Assembly (NCBI RefSeq): GCF_047123815.1
Contig: NZ_CP138920.1
Location: forward strand, 2,356,001 to 2,420,000
Origin: Maricaulis sp017643475
GTDB lineage: Bacteria; Pseudomonadota; Alphaproteobacteria; Caulobacterales; Maricaulaceae
DNA: 64,000 bases
Reading direction: 5' to 3'
Made by a program: the position numbers and the translations under genes. Of this stretch, positions 34,267-42,550 are shown one piece after another (the first letter of the stretch is position 1; the number at the start of each line of letters is the position of its first letter). The notes beneath the pieces are model-generated. The model had not been told where the DNA came from. It did no database searches and saw only the letters and a list, made by a program, of their open reading frames with translations.

Positions 34267-34821
34267 ATGAAAATCAAAGACGCCGATATCCTCATCATTC
34301 CCGGGCTCGGGGATTCCTCGCCCTTCCACTGGCAGTCGCGCTGGCAACAGAACATGTCCACCGCGCGCCGGGTTGAACAGGATGACTGGGACAATCCAAA
34401 CCGGGAGGTCTGGACGGCCAAGGTGATCGAAGCGGTCGCAGAGGCAGAGAAACCGGCAATTCTGGTAGCGCATTCCGTAGGCGTGCTGACGGTCGTGCAC
34501 GCCGCGCCGGACCTGGATCATTCCAAGGTCGCCGGTGCCTTCCTGGTTGGCGCATCGGACTGGGAGCGTGACTCGCTGGAAGAGCGCTTCCCCGGCCACG
34601 GTTTTGCGCCGGTCCCGCGCGAGCCACTGGGTTTTCGCGGCCTGATGCTGGCCAGCTCCAATGACGAGACCTGCAAGGTTGAAAAGGCCGAGCACTGGGC
34701 TCGTGACTGGGATGTCCAGTTCGGTAATGCCGGCGAGGCCGGACATTTCACCGAGGAAAGCGGTCATGGGCCCTGGCCGGAAGGCCTGATGGCCTTTGCC
34801 AAATTCACCCAGTCGCTCTGA
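34267..34821 (+). CDS. RBBP9/YdeN-type serine hydrolase
   Basis: A 184-residue small alpha/beta hydrolase. ADILIIPGLGDSSPFHWQSRW is the characteristic N-terminal block of the RBBP9/YdeN family (G-x-G-S/D-S-x-x-H-W), the nucleophile elbow is AHSVGV, and the catalytic Asp/His are likely in SSNDETC and GEAGHFTEESGHG. The physiological substrate is unknown. It ends 4 bp before mnmC and is likely co-transcribed with it. Confidence 0.88.
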   Translation: MKIKDADILIIPGLGDSSPFHWQSRWQQNMSTARRVEQDDWDNPNREVWTAKVIEAVAEAEKPAILVAHSVGVLTVVHAAPDLDHSKVAGAFLVGASDWERDSLEERFPGHGFAPVPREPLGFRGLMLASSNDETCKVEKAEHWARDWDVQFGNAGEAGHFTEESGHGPWPEGLMAFAKFTQSL

Positions 34822-34824
34822 TCC

Positions 34825-36513
34825 ATGTCGGCGGGGCAGCTCCTGTGTGAACCGGCAAGGCTGGACTGGTCCCAGCCCGGTGGCCCGCGCGCGAGCGAAT
34901 ATGGCGATGTCTATTTCTCGGTCGAGGATGGTCTGGAAGAAACCCGCGAGGTTTTCCTCAAGGCCTGTAATTTACCGGACGCATGGGCAGACCGACCGGT
35001 CTTTGTTGTAGGCGAGCTGGGGTTCGGAACCGGGCTCAATGCGCTGGCCCTCTGGCAGCTCTGGCGCGAGCATGGCAATCGCGATGGCTGGTTGCATTTC
35101 CTCAGTGTCGAAAAACATCCGCTGAGCCTTGAACAGGCTGAACGCGCCTTTGCGGACTGGCCACAACTGGCGGACCTCACAGGGCGTCTTCTAAAACAAT
35201 GGCCCTCCCGCTTGAAAGGCCCGCATCGCCTGGTCTTCCCGGAGGATCGTTTCACTATGACGGTGTTTCATGACGAGGCTGAAACGGCCTTGGCGCAGAT
35301 GCGGGCGCAGATGGATTGCTGGTTCCTCGACGGTTTCGCGCCGGCAAAAAACGGGGCCATGTGGTCACAGCCGGTTTTCGATCAGCTCGGCCGCCTGTCC
35401 CGTCCTGGCGCGATGGTCGGCACGTTCACCGTCGCCGGTGCAGTGCGCAGAGGCCTTGCTGCGGCGGGCTTTGAAGTGTCCAAACAACCCGGTTTCGGAC
35501 GAAAGCGCGAACGTCTGCAGGCGAGTTATGCAGGCGAGGCGAGGGCCGCCGAGCCGGTGCGCCCGGCGATCTGCATTCGTGGCGCCGGCATTGCCGGTGC
35601 ATCGCTGGCGCGGGCATTTTCGATGCGGGGCTGTGCTGTTCGCGTGATTGATCCGGGTGGACTTGGTGTGGGTGCCTCTTCGGCGCCGGCGGGTCTGCTA
35701 ACCCCGCGTCTGGAAAAGGCGGACCGGCCACATGTGCGTGCCACCTTGGCTGCCTTCGATTTTGCCCGCCGGCTTTATGCGCCGATGGAAGGCTTCAACG
35801 CTACCGGCGTTACGCGCCTGCCCGGAAATGACAAGGACGCCACGCGTTTCCCCGAACTCGCCGAGCTCATGGGGGAAGGCTACCGCTGGGCTGACGGTGC
35901 GCTGGAGATGGCAAGCTCGGGCTGGTTTCAGCCGCGAAGCCTGGTCCATTCCCTCTTGGACAAGATCGAGGTCGCTGGGGCCGGGCAGGCGGAGCCCGGC
36001 GAAATCACCATCCATGCGACAGGCCCCGGCTTCACCCTGGATGGCGATATTACGCCCAGTGCTGGCCGGGTCGGTGTGTTTTCAAGCAACGCGCACCATC
36101 AACCCCTGAGTTGGGGCGGATACCTGGTGCCGGTATCGGCGGACCAGGTCGTGCTGGGGGCAACACATGTGAAGGGCTGGGACGCCGGCGACGACGAGGC
36201 CGAACTGACCGGGTTTCACGCGTCGCTCGAAGCGGTGAGGCCGGAACTGGCGGCGACGGTTTCGTCGCGGGCGAGTTCGTCCTGGTCCGGATGCCGCGCG
36301 TCGACGCCGGATCGCCTGCCTGTTGTCGGGGAGGTCGGTGAAAACGAGTTCGTCCTGTCCGGTCTTGGAAGCCGCGGCTTCGCGCATGCGCCCCTTCTGG
36401 CCGAACAGCTCGCCTCGCAGATCTGCGGTGAGCCCTGGGCCCTCGAATCCATCGGTGTCGAGGCGTTCAAACCGTCGCGTTTCCAAGAGCGACGCGCCCG
36501 TCGCCAGTCCTGA
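34825..36513 (+). CDS. mnmC: Bifunctional tRNA 5-methylaminomethyl-2-thiouridine methyltransferase/oxidoreductase MnmC
   Basis: Completes the mnm5s2U modification at the tRNA wobble position. The 562-residue protein has both halves. The N-terminal methyltransferase domain (1-240) has the SAM motif GELGFGTGLNALAL and the diagnostic WFLDGFAPAKNGAMW. The C-terminal FAD-dependent oxidase (MnmC1) begins at IRGAGIAGASLARAF (about residue 250) and runs to the GLGSRGFAHAPLLAE block. Length is slightly below the E. coli protein. It follows the RBBP9-like hydrolase by 3 bp. Confidence 0.94.
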   Translation: MSAGQLLCEPARLDWSQPGGPRASEYGDVYFSVEDGLEETREVFLKACNLPDAWADRPVFVVGELGFGTGLNALALWQLWREHGNRDGWLHFLSVEKHPLSLEQAERAFADWPQLADLTGRLLKQWPSRLKGPHRLVFPEDRFTMTVFHDEAETALAQMRAQMDCWFLDGFAPAKNGAMWSQPVFDQLGRLSRPGAMVGTFTVAGAVRRGLAAAGFEVSKQPGFGRKRERLQASYAGEARAAEPVRPAICIRGAGIAGASLARAFSMRGCAVRVIDPGGLGVGASSAPAGLLTPRLEKADRPHVRATLAAFDFARRLYAPMEGFNATGVTRLPGNDKDATRFPELAELMGEGYRWADGALEMASSGWFQPRSLVHSLLDKIEVAGAGQAEPGEITIHATGPGFTLDGDITPSAGRVGVFSSNAHHQPLSWGGYLVPVSADQVVLGATHVKGWDAGDDEAELTGFHASLEAVRPELAATVSSRASSSWSGCRASTPDRLPVVGEVGENEFVLSGLGSRGFAHAPLLAEQLASQICGEPWALESIGVEAFKPSRFQERRARRQS

Positions 36514-36519
36514 ACCGCG

Positions 36520-36747
36520 CTACAAGACGAGCCTGAACCCGTCACCGAACGCCAGTTCCATGAAGCTGCAATCGCGTGTGATACATTCGCCACGCACACC
36601 GAAATCGATCTCGAGATGTCGGTTGAAAGTCGCTTCAAATGGGCCGAGTGCGAGGTTCACGGACGTGCCCGTCAATGCGGGAACCGCAACCGGCACCGCG
36701 GAAAGCGTCGCCAGGACGCTCGCTACCACAATAGATTTCACCACCAT
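36520..36747 (-). CDS. Small exported protein, unknown
   Basis: A 75-residue protein with a hydrophobic signal-like N-terminus (VVKSIVVASVLATLSAVPVAVPA). The mature part is about 50 residues with two Cys (GECITRDC) that could form a disulfide. No family is recognised. It converges with mnmC with a 6-bp gap. Coding character is moderate; it could be spurious, but start, RBS (GGAGCGG) and composition are acceptable. Confidence 0.5.
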   Translation of the reverse strand: MVVKSIVVASVLATLSAVPVAVPALTGTSVNLALGPFEATFNRHLEIDFGVRGECITRDCSFMELAFGDGFRLVL

Positions 36748-36887
36748 CTGACCGCTCCTTTCCCCCTTGTGCCCGTAAGATGCCGCCAGGGGGCGGTTTG
36801 GATGCAGGCCGACCCGAAAAAAGCGGCAGGAGTTTTGCAGTTAACGCGTCTAGGACGGTGAATTGACACGAAACGGGACGCGCCAGA

Positions 36888-37811
36888 ATGGTGGATATGC
36901 TTGCTGATGGTACCGGAATGGAACGCCGCAAAGGTGCGCGGCACATCTGGTTCCTCAATTCAGCCTTTGACAAGATCGGTATGGATATCGCCGTGCGTCG
37001 TGTGGCTGAACGCCCGGCGCAGCAGCCGTTTGCCTATGTCGTGACCCCCAATGTCGATCACCTGGTGCGCCTCGAGACCGATACGGTGCTTGCTCGGCTT
37101 TATGCCCAAGCCTGGCTGACGGTCTGCGATAGTCGCGTGCTAGAGCTGCTTGGCCGTGCCTCGGGAGAGAAAATCGAGGTCACGCCGGGTTCGGACCTGA
37201 CCCAGCACCTGTTCGAAAATGAAATTGACCCGGATGACGCGATCAATGTTGTTGGCTGTTCCAGCGATGTAATCGAGGCCGTACGCGAGCGTTACGGGCT
37301 GACAAACCTGCGCTGGCACGAGCCCCCGATGGGGCTCCGCAATAAGCCGGAAGCGATCGCTGAATGTGCCAAATTTGTCGCCGAGAACCCGGCCCGTTTC
37401 ATCTTCCTTTGCGTCGGTTCCCCGCAACAAGAACTGGTCGCGGAAGCCTGTCTCGACCGGGGTGATTGCACTGGTCTGGGTCTGTGTGTTGGTGCCTCGC
37501 TGGATTTCCTGGGCGGCAAGGCGGAGCGTGCGCCCAAATGGATGCAGTCGGCGCGCCTGGAATGGCTTCATCGACTGTTGCTTGAGCCCAAGCGGATGTG
37601 GCGTCGCTACCTGGTGGATGGTCCAAAAGTCCTTCTTTTGTGGCGGCGTTGGCAGCGGACCCAGAATGATCTCCGGCAACTGGAGACCCTCCTGTCCTCG
37701 CCGGAAAAACAGCGCGAACGCGCTCTGCACCAGCGTATCCGCTCGCTGGAGGACCAGCTCGCGGCTCTGGGGCGTGACAACCCGGTTGAACCCCAGCCCG
37801 GTTCCGACTAG
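36888..37811 (+). CDS. WecB/TagA/CpsF family glycosyltransferase
   Basis: A 307-residue transferase of the family that adds N-acetylmannosamine(uronic acid) or related sugars to lipid carriers. Family blocks are VVTPNVDHLVRLETD, LTVCDSRVLELLGR, TPGSDLTQHLF (the equivalents of the T-N-D and P-G-x-D motifs), CVGSPQQELVAEAC and GASLDFLGGKAERAPKWMQ, followed by RLEWLHRLLLEPKRMWRRY, the membrane-contact end. The tail of about 60 residues is charged and coiled-coil-like. It probably acts in surface polysaccharide or exopolysaccharide assembly; no polysaccharide cluster is adjacent. Confidence 0.93.
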   Translation: MVDMLADGTGMERRKGARHIWFLNSAFDKIGMDIAVRRVAERPAQQPFAYVVTPNVDHLVRLETDTVLARLYAQAWLTVCDSRVLELLGRASGEKIEVTPGSDLTQHLFENEIDPDDAINVVGCSSDVIEAVRERYGLTNLRWHEPPMGLRNKPEAIAECAKFVAENPARFIFLCVGSPQQELVAEACLDRGDCTGLGLCVGASLDFLGGKAERAPKWMQSARLEWLHRLLLEPKRMWRRYLVDGPKVLLLWRRWQRTQNDLRQLETLLSSPEKQRERALHQRIRSLEDQLAALGRDNPVEPQPGSD

Positions 37812-37822
37812 CTTCCGCCGCC

Positions 37823-38010
37823 GTGATGGTTCCCGCGAGGGACTAACAGGGAAGCCGGTGCGCGAGGTTCGGATCTGATCCGGAAGCAGCAAGTCCGGCG
37901 CTGTACCCGCAGCCGTAATCGGCGAGTGATGGCGCATCATGCCACTGGACCCTCAGGTCCGGGAAGGCGCGTTCATCGCCCTGACCCGTGAGCCGGAAGA
38001 CCTGCCGTCA
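37823..38010 (+). promoter_or_regulatory. Cobalamin (B12) riboswitch
   Basis: All hallmark segments occur in order: GGGAAGCCGGTG (37849-37860), the B12 box GCTGTACCCGCAGCCGTAA (about 37900-37918), GCCACTGGACC with its hairpin (37941 on), GGGAAGGCG, and the terminal GCCGGAAGACCTGCC (ending 38007). It precedes btuB by about 115 nt. AdoCbl binding is expected to reduce expression of the uptake operon. Confidence 0.96.
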
Positions 38011-38083
38011 CCGTCGTCTGTCCGCTCGTGCGGGAGTTCACGAGGTAGACGCGGTAACTCCGTTTTGACGACTCCTTGCAACC

Positions 38084-38101
38084 GCCGGCCATTGTGCCGG
38101 C
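38084..38101 (+). promoter_or_regulatory. Hairpin in the riboswitch expression platform
   Basis: GCCGGC-CATTGT-GCCGGC forms a stable stem-loop 22 bp before the btuB start, between aptamer and ribosome-binding region. It is not followed by a T tract, so translational rather than transcriptional control is the likelier output. Confidence 0.5.
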
Positions 38102-38123
38102 CTGATCGCTATGGAGACGTAGT

Positions 38124-40004
38124 ATGCGATTGTTTTCCTCGCTGTTGGCTTCAACAGCCCTGTTTTCCCTGTCCGCTCCGGCTTTCGCTCAGGATGATGT
38201 CATCTTGGTCACGGCAGCGCGTGTGCCGGTTCTGGCCCAGGACAGCACCACTTCGGTGACCCAGCTGGATTCGGCCGATCTGGAAGCGCGCGGTCCGCTC
38301 TTCGTGGCCGATATCCTGCGCGCTGTGCCCAGCCTGGCCGTGTCGCGGTCCGGCCCCGTCGGACAGTTGACCCAGATCCGTGCGCGGGGTTCGGAAGCGA
38401 ACCATGTTCTTGTCCTGATCGACGGCGTTGAAGCGGCCAGCCCCTTCACCGGCGAGGCTGATTTCGCCAACTTCCTGTTTGACGACCTGGGCAGCATCGA
38501 AGTGGCGCGCGGTGAACAGTCAGCCCTGTGGGGGGCTGATGCCATTGGTGGCGTGATCGCGCTGACGACCCGGCGGCCCGATGATGGACGTTCGTGGAAT
38601 CTGAGCACCGAGCTTGGCAGTTTCGGCACGGCCCGTGCCAATGCGGGTGTGCGTTATGGCGGTGATGGTCTGCGCCTGCGCGCGGGGCTCGGCCACTACC
38701 GCACGGACGGTATTGATGTCTCCGGCCTCGACGGTGAGACCGAAGGCTATATCAATACCAATGGCTATTTTGGCGGCGAGTATGATCTGGCAGCCGACTG
38801 GACGCTCGACGCCTCTGTGCGCTGGATCAGCTATGAGACAGATTCCGATGCTGACACCGATTATGACGGGCGTCTGGAAAACACTGAGAATGAGCGCCAC
38901 GGCGAGCAATTGTTCGGGCGTCTTGGCCTTGCTGGCGAACAGGAGCTGGACGGCTACAAGCTGGACCACCGCCTGACCTATCAATTCACTTCCGACGAGG
39001 CGGAAAGCCTGCTGGCCGGTGCCCGAACGGGCGTCTCTGAAGGCAGTCGTCGCGAGCTGAGCTATCAGGCGACTGCGCTCTGGTCCGCCGGCTCTTTCAG
39101 CAATCGCCTGACCGGACTGCTCGAGCACCAGGTCGACGAGACCGAGAATTTCGCGGGCCCGGGCAATGGCGCCAATCAGTCGCGCGAACTGGAGACAACG
39201 GCGTTTGCCTTTGATTACGGTCTGTCCGTGGCTGCTTTCGATCTCAGCCTGTCCGCGCGCCACGAGCAGAATGACCGTTTCGAGGACGCCACGACCTGGC
39301 GTGTGGGAACAGCATTCGAACTCCAGCACCTCGATGCGCGCATCCGGGCAAGCATCGGTGAGGCGGTCAAGAATCCCGGCGTGTTTGAATTGTTCGGTTT
39401 CTTCCCGGCCTTCTTTGTCGGCAATCCGTCCCTGCAGCCGGAAACCTCGCAGGGCTGGGAGATTGGCTGGGAACAGCAGCTGCTCGATGGTCAGGCCCGC
39501 TGGTCTGCCGTCTGGTTCAGCTCGGAACTGGAAAACGAGATCTACACTGATTTTGGCGTTTTCCCGGCTACGGCGCTCAATGCCGACGGCACCTCGACCC
39601 GCGAAGGCCTTGAGCTGGAGGGCGAGTACCAGGTCAGTGACGCAGTCTCGGTCTTCGCCTCGGCGAGTTTTCTCAGCAGCGAGGACCCGGCCGGAGCGGA
39701 AATCCGCAGGCCGGAGGAGCTGGCCTCTGTGACCTTCAGCTGGGCGCCGGCCGCGAGTGACTGGTCTGCGTCGGCAAGCCTCGATTACACTGGCGAGCAG
39801 GGGGATACGGATTTCGGCACATTCACGCCGGTCACGCTGGACGCCTACACACTTGTCTCCGGCCAGATCAGCCGACGGATAGGTGAGAATTTCAGCCTGT
39901 ATGTGCGCGGGGAGAACCTGCTGGATGAGGAATACCAGGATGTCTTCGGCTATCACACACGTGGTCGCGGCGCTTTCATTGGCGTTCGTTTCAATCACGG
40001 CTAG
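38124..40004 (+). CDS. btuB: TonB-dependent vitamin B12 receptor BtuB
   Basis: A 626-residue outer-membrane gated barrel for cobalamin uptake. A signal peptide (LFSSLLASTALFSLSAPAFA) is followed by a TonB-box-like DDVILVTAARVPV, and a plug domain with ADILRAVPSLAVSRSGPVGQ, IRARGSEANHVLVLIDGVE and SALWGADAIGGVIALTTR. Barrel strands follow, up to a C-terminal aromatic strand (GRGAFIGVRFNHG). Assignment to B12 is strongly supported by the upstream cobalamin riboswitch and the overlapping btuFCD genes. The last 65 bases overlap the start of btuF. Confidence 0.94.
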   Translation: MRLFSSLLASTALFSLSAPAFAQDDVILVTAARVPVLAQDSTTSVTQLDSADLEARGPLFVADILRAVPSLAVSRSGPVGQLTQIRARGSEANHVLVLIDGVEAASPFTGEADFANFLFDDLGSIEVARGEQSALWGADAIGGVIALTTRRPDDGRSWNLSTELGSFGTARANAGVRYGGDGLRLRAGLGHYRTDGIDVSGLDGETEGYINTNGYFGGEYDLAADWTLDASVRWISYETDSDADTDYDGRLENTENERHGEQLFGRLGLAGEQELDGYKLDHRLTYQFTSDEAESLLAGARTGVSEGSRRELSYQATALWSAGSFSNRLTGLLEHQVDETENFAGPGNGANQSRELETTAFAFDYGLSVAAFDLSLSARHEQNDRFEDATTWRVGTAFELQHLDARIRASIGEAVKNPGVFELFGFFPAFFVGNPSLQPETSQGWEIGWEQQLLDGQARWSAVWFSSELENEIYTDFGVFPATALNADGTSTREGLELEGEYQVSDAVSVFASASFLSSEDPAGAEIRRPEELASVTFSWAPAASDWSASASLDYTGEQGDTDFGTFTPVTLDAYTLVSGQISRRIGENFSLYVRGENLLDEEYQDVFGYHTRGRGAFIGVRFNHG

Positions 40005-40809
40005 CCCGGCCCAGGATCACGGAGCGACGCCGTCTGCGCACGGCGTCGTTTCCGCTTCCCTGTGTGCGGACGCCTATGTGCTCGCCCTGTTCGGTCCGGG
40101 CGAGATCCAGGCGCTGTCCTGGCAGGTCGACCAGCCGGTTTCTGCCGCACCGGACTGGGCGCGCGGCTATCCTCAGGCCTGGGCGGATGCAGAACGTCTC
40201 TATCATCTCGATCCGGCGTTGGTCGTATTCGGACCGGGGGAGGGGGCCGGGCTCGCGCCCTTGCTCGCCGCGGCCGGTATCGATGTCGTCCAGCTTCAAT
40301 GGGGCGAGGATTTCGCCACGGTGCGCGCAAATATCTCCCTGCTAGGCGAGGCCGCGGACCTTGTCGCACAAGCGGATGAGCAGATCGCCACGCTGGACAC
40401 CCGTCTGGCCGAGCTGGAAGCGCGGTCCGCGCAACGGCGGGATGAGACGCGCGTTTTCTACCTCTCATCATCCGGAGGTTCAGCCGGTGTCGGCACATAT
40501 GTTGATGCAGCCATTACGGCTGCAGGCGGGATCAATCTGATGACCGAACGCGGCGGGCGGAGCTGGACCCGATCCGACCCGGAACTGGTGCTGGGGCTGG
40601 CGGCGGATCTGGTGGTCACCAGCTTTTTTGCGGACGGTTATCACGGTCGTCTCAACCGGGCGCGCTATCATGCCGCCTATGATGACCTGCTCGAGGCCGG
40701 CACGCGTATCGAAATTCCCAGTGGCGACTGGCCCTGTGCCGGCCCGCGTCTGATCCATGCGGCAGAGGCGATCGCCGATGCGCTGGACGAGATGGCGGTG
40801 CTGCAATGA
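39940..40809 (+). CDS. btuF: Periplasmic cobalamin-binding protein BtuF
   Basis: A 289-residue ABC transporter solute-binding protein (helical-backbone type). It starts at ATG 39940, inside btuB in another frame, with GAGGA a few bases upstream; this gives a good signal peptide (THVVAALSLAFVSITASPAQ). VVSASLCADAYVLAL is the first-lobe motif of the FecB/BtuF family, LDPALVVFGPGEGAGLAPLL continues lobe one, and AAGGINLMTERGGRSW lies in lobe two. It delivers B12 to BtuCD. The 3' end overlaps btuC by 4 bp. Confidence 0.92.
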   Translation: MSSAITHVVAALSLAFVSITASPAQDHGATPSAHGVVSASLCADAYVLALFGPGEIQALSWQVDQPVSAAPDWARGYPQAWADAERLYHLDPALVVFGPGEGAGLAPLLAAAGIDVVQLQWGEDFATVRANISLLGEAADLVAQADEQIATLDTRLAELEARSAQRRDETRVFYLSSSGGSAGVGTYVDAAITAAGGINLMTERGGRSWTRSDPELVLGLAADLVVTSFFADGYHGRLNRARYHAAYDDLLEAGTRIEIPSGDWPCAGPRLIHAAEAIADALDEMAVLQ

Positions 40810-41792
40810 AATCGCGTCATCTGATTGCTCTTGTCGGTCTCGTCATTCTGGCCGTATTGGCCAATCTTCTCGTCAGCCGGGATGGATTGTTGTTGGGTGC
40901 CTTTGGCGATCTGCTTCGAGGTGAGGAAAGCCTGGGCACTAGAATCCTGGCCGAGCTTCGTTTTCCACGCGCCATTCTGGGTGCCCTGGTTGGGGCGGGG
41001 CTGGGCGCCAGCGGCGCTGCGCTGCAAGGCTTCTTCCGCAATCCGCTGGCCGATCCGGGCATTGTCGGTGTCTCTGCTTCATCAGGCCTGGGCGCGGTCA
41101 TCGCGCTCTATTTCGGCCTGGCCGGTATTTCCCTGCTGATGATACCCATGGCGGCGACCCTGGGCGGGTTGGTCGGTGTCGGGTTCCTGCTTTTGCTGGC
41201 GGGCCGCAGGGCCAGTTCCACGACACTCATACTATCCGGCGTCGCTGTCAGTGCAGTCGCCTCTTCCATGACGGCATTGTTGATGAATCTCAGCCCCAAT
41301 CCCTGGGCGCTGGCCGAGATCGCCTACTGGCTGATGGGGTCACTGGCTGATGCCAACTGGAATGAGGTGCGTTTTGCCGCGCCGCTGATCCTGGCCGGCA
41401 CGACCCTGCTTGTCCTGGTGCGCAATGATCTCGATCCACTGAGTTTGGGCGAAGAGACGGCCCGCAGCCTCGGCGTCAACCTGCCCTGGCTGAGGCTGGC
41501 GATTGTTTTGGGCAGTGCGCTGGCTGTCGGAGGCGGTGTCGCTGTTGCCGGTGCGATCGGCTTTATCGGACTTGTCGTGCCCCATCTCCTGCGTCCCTTC
41601 GTGGCCTCGCGTCCAGCGGCCCTACTGCTGCCGTCAGCGCTGGGAGGGGCAGCCCTTCTCAGCCTTGCGGATGTCGGCACGCGCCTCCTGTCCGGGCCGG
41701 GTATCCCGCTTTATCTGGGAGTTCTGACGGCCCTGCTTGGAGCGCCCTTCTTTGTCTGGCTGGTCCGATCAACACAGGGAAGAGCGCCATGA
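40806..41792 (+). CDS. btuC: Cobalamin ABC transporter permease BtuC
   Basis: A 328-residue FecCD/BtuC-type permease with about ten hydrophobic segments. Family marks are LRFPRAILGALVGAGLGASGAALQG near the N-terminus, NPLADPGIVGVSASSGLGAV, and the coupling/late region AGAIGFIGLVVPHLLRPF. It forms a homodimer that passes B12 across the inner membrane. The start overlaps btuF and the end overlaps btuD by 4 bp each. Confidence 0.94.
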   Translation: MKSRHLIALVGLVILAVLANLLVSRDGLLLGAFGDLLRGEESLGTRILAELRFPRAILGALVGAGLGASGAALQGFFRNPLADPGIVGVSASSGLGAVIALYFGLAGISLLMIPMAATLGGLVGVGFLLLLAGRRASSTTLILSGVAVSAVASSMTALLMNLSPNPWALAEIAYWLMGSLADANWNEVRFAAPLILAGTTLLVLVRNDLDPLSLGEETARSLGVNLPWLRLAIVLGSALAVGGGVAVAGAIGFIGLVVPHLLRPFVASRPAALLLPSALGGAALLSLADVGTRLLSGPGIPLYLGVLTALLGAPFFVWLVRSTQGRAP

Positions 41793-42550
41793 GCCAGCTC
41801 GAACTTTCTGGTCTATGCGCCCAATACGACGGTGCGCCGGTTCTGCACGAGGCCAGTCTTTCGGCTGGTGCCGGCCAGGTCGTGGCGCTGGTCGGTCCCA
41901 ATGGCGCGGGCAAGTCGACCCTGCTTCGCTGTGCAGGCGGGTTGCTGGCTCCGTCGCAGGGACAGGCACTGCTGGATGGTCAAGCGATCACTGCGCTGGC
42001 AGACCGGGGCCGCGCGCGGCGCATCGCCTATCTGGCCGCTGACACGTCAGTGGCCTGGTCGCTGGAAGTCGAGCGTCTTGTGGCGCTGGGGCGTGCCCCC
42101 TTCCTGCAACCGCTACGCCGGATGAGCACCGAGGATGAGGCTGCGATCACAAGCGCGATGGAAGCGGCGGATATCACGCATCTGACCGGCCGTCGGGTTG
42201 ATTCTCTGTCATCGGGTGAGCGTGCCCGTGTCCATCTGGCTCGTGTGCTTGCGACCGGGGCGGATCTGATCCTGCTCGATGAACCCATTGCAGCACTGGA
42301 CCCGCGGCATCAATTGCGGGTGATGGAGATTGTCCGCGCCTCTGCTCGCCAGGGGGCGATCGTCGTCATGGCGATCCATGCGCTGGATCTGGCCGTACGT
42401 TATGCCGACCATGTCGTGGTGATGGATGAGGGGCGGGTACGGGCGCAGGGCAGTGCCCATGAGGCCCTGACCGCAGAACTGCTCGCAGATGTATTCGGTA
42501 TTGCCGTGGATGGCGGTCTGAAACCCAGCGCTGCCCGCCTTATCGATTAA
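41789..42550 (+). CDS. btuD: Cobalamin ABC transporter ATP-binding protein BtuD
   Basis: A 253-residue ATPase energising BtuC. Walker A is GPNGAGKST (about 32-40), the signature is degenerate, LSSGERARVHLARVL, instead of LSGGQ, Walker B is LILLDEPIAALD, and the switch His lies in AIHALDLAV. It is last gene of the riboswitch-controlled operon. Its TAA is interlocked with the stop of the convergent Mrp gene in TTAA (42547-42550). Confidence 0.93.
   Translation: MSQLELSGLCAQYDGAPVLHEASLSAGAGQVVALVGPNGAGKSTLLRCAGGLLAPSQGQALLDGQAITALADRGRARRIAYLAADTSVAWSLEVERLVALGRAPFLQPLRRMSTEDEAAITSAMEAADITHLTGRRVDSLSSGERARVHLARVLATGADLILLDEPIAALDPRHQLRVMEIVRASARQGAIVVMAIHALDLAVRYADHVVVMDEGRVRAQGSAHEALTAELLADVFGIAVDGGLKPSAARLID

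Noticed and set aside
38520..39998. A 492-codon minus-strand frame opposite btuB.
   Set aside because: Shadow of a receptor gene with strong family evidence, and no domain or ribosome-binding site of its own.
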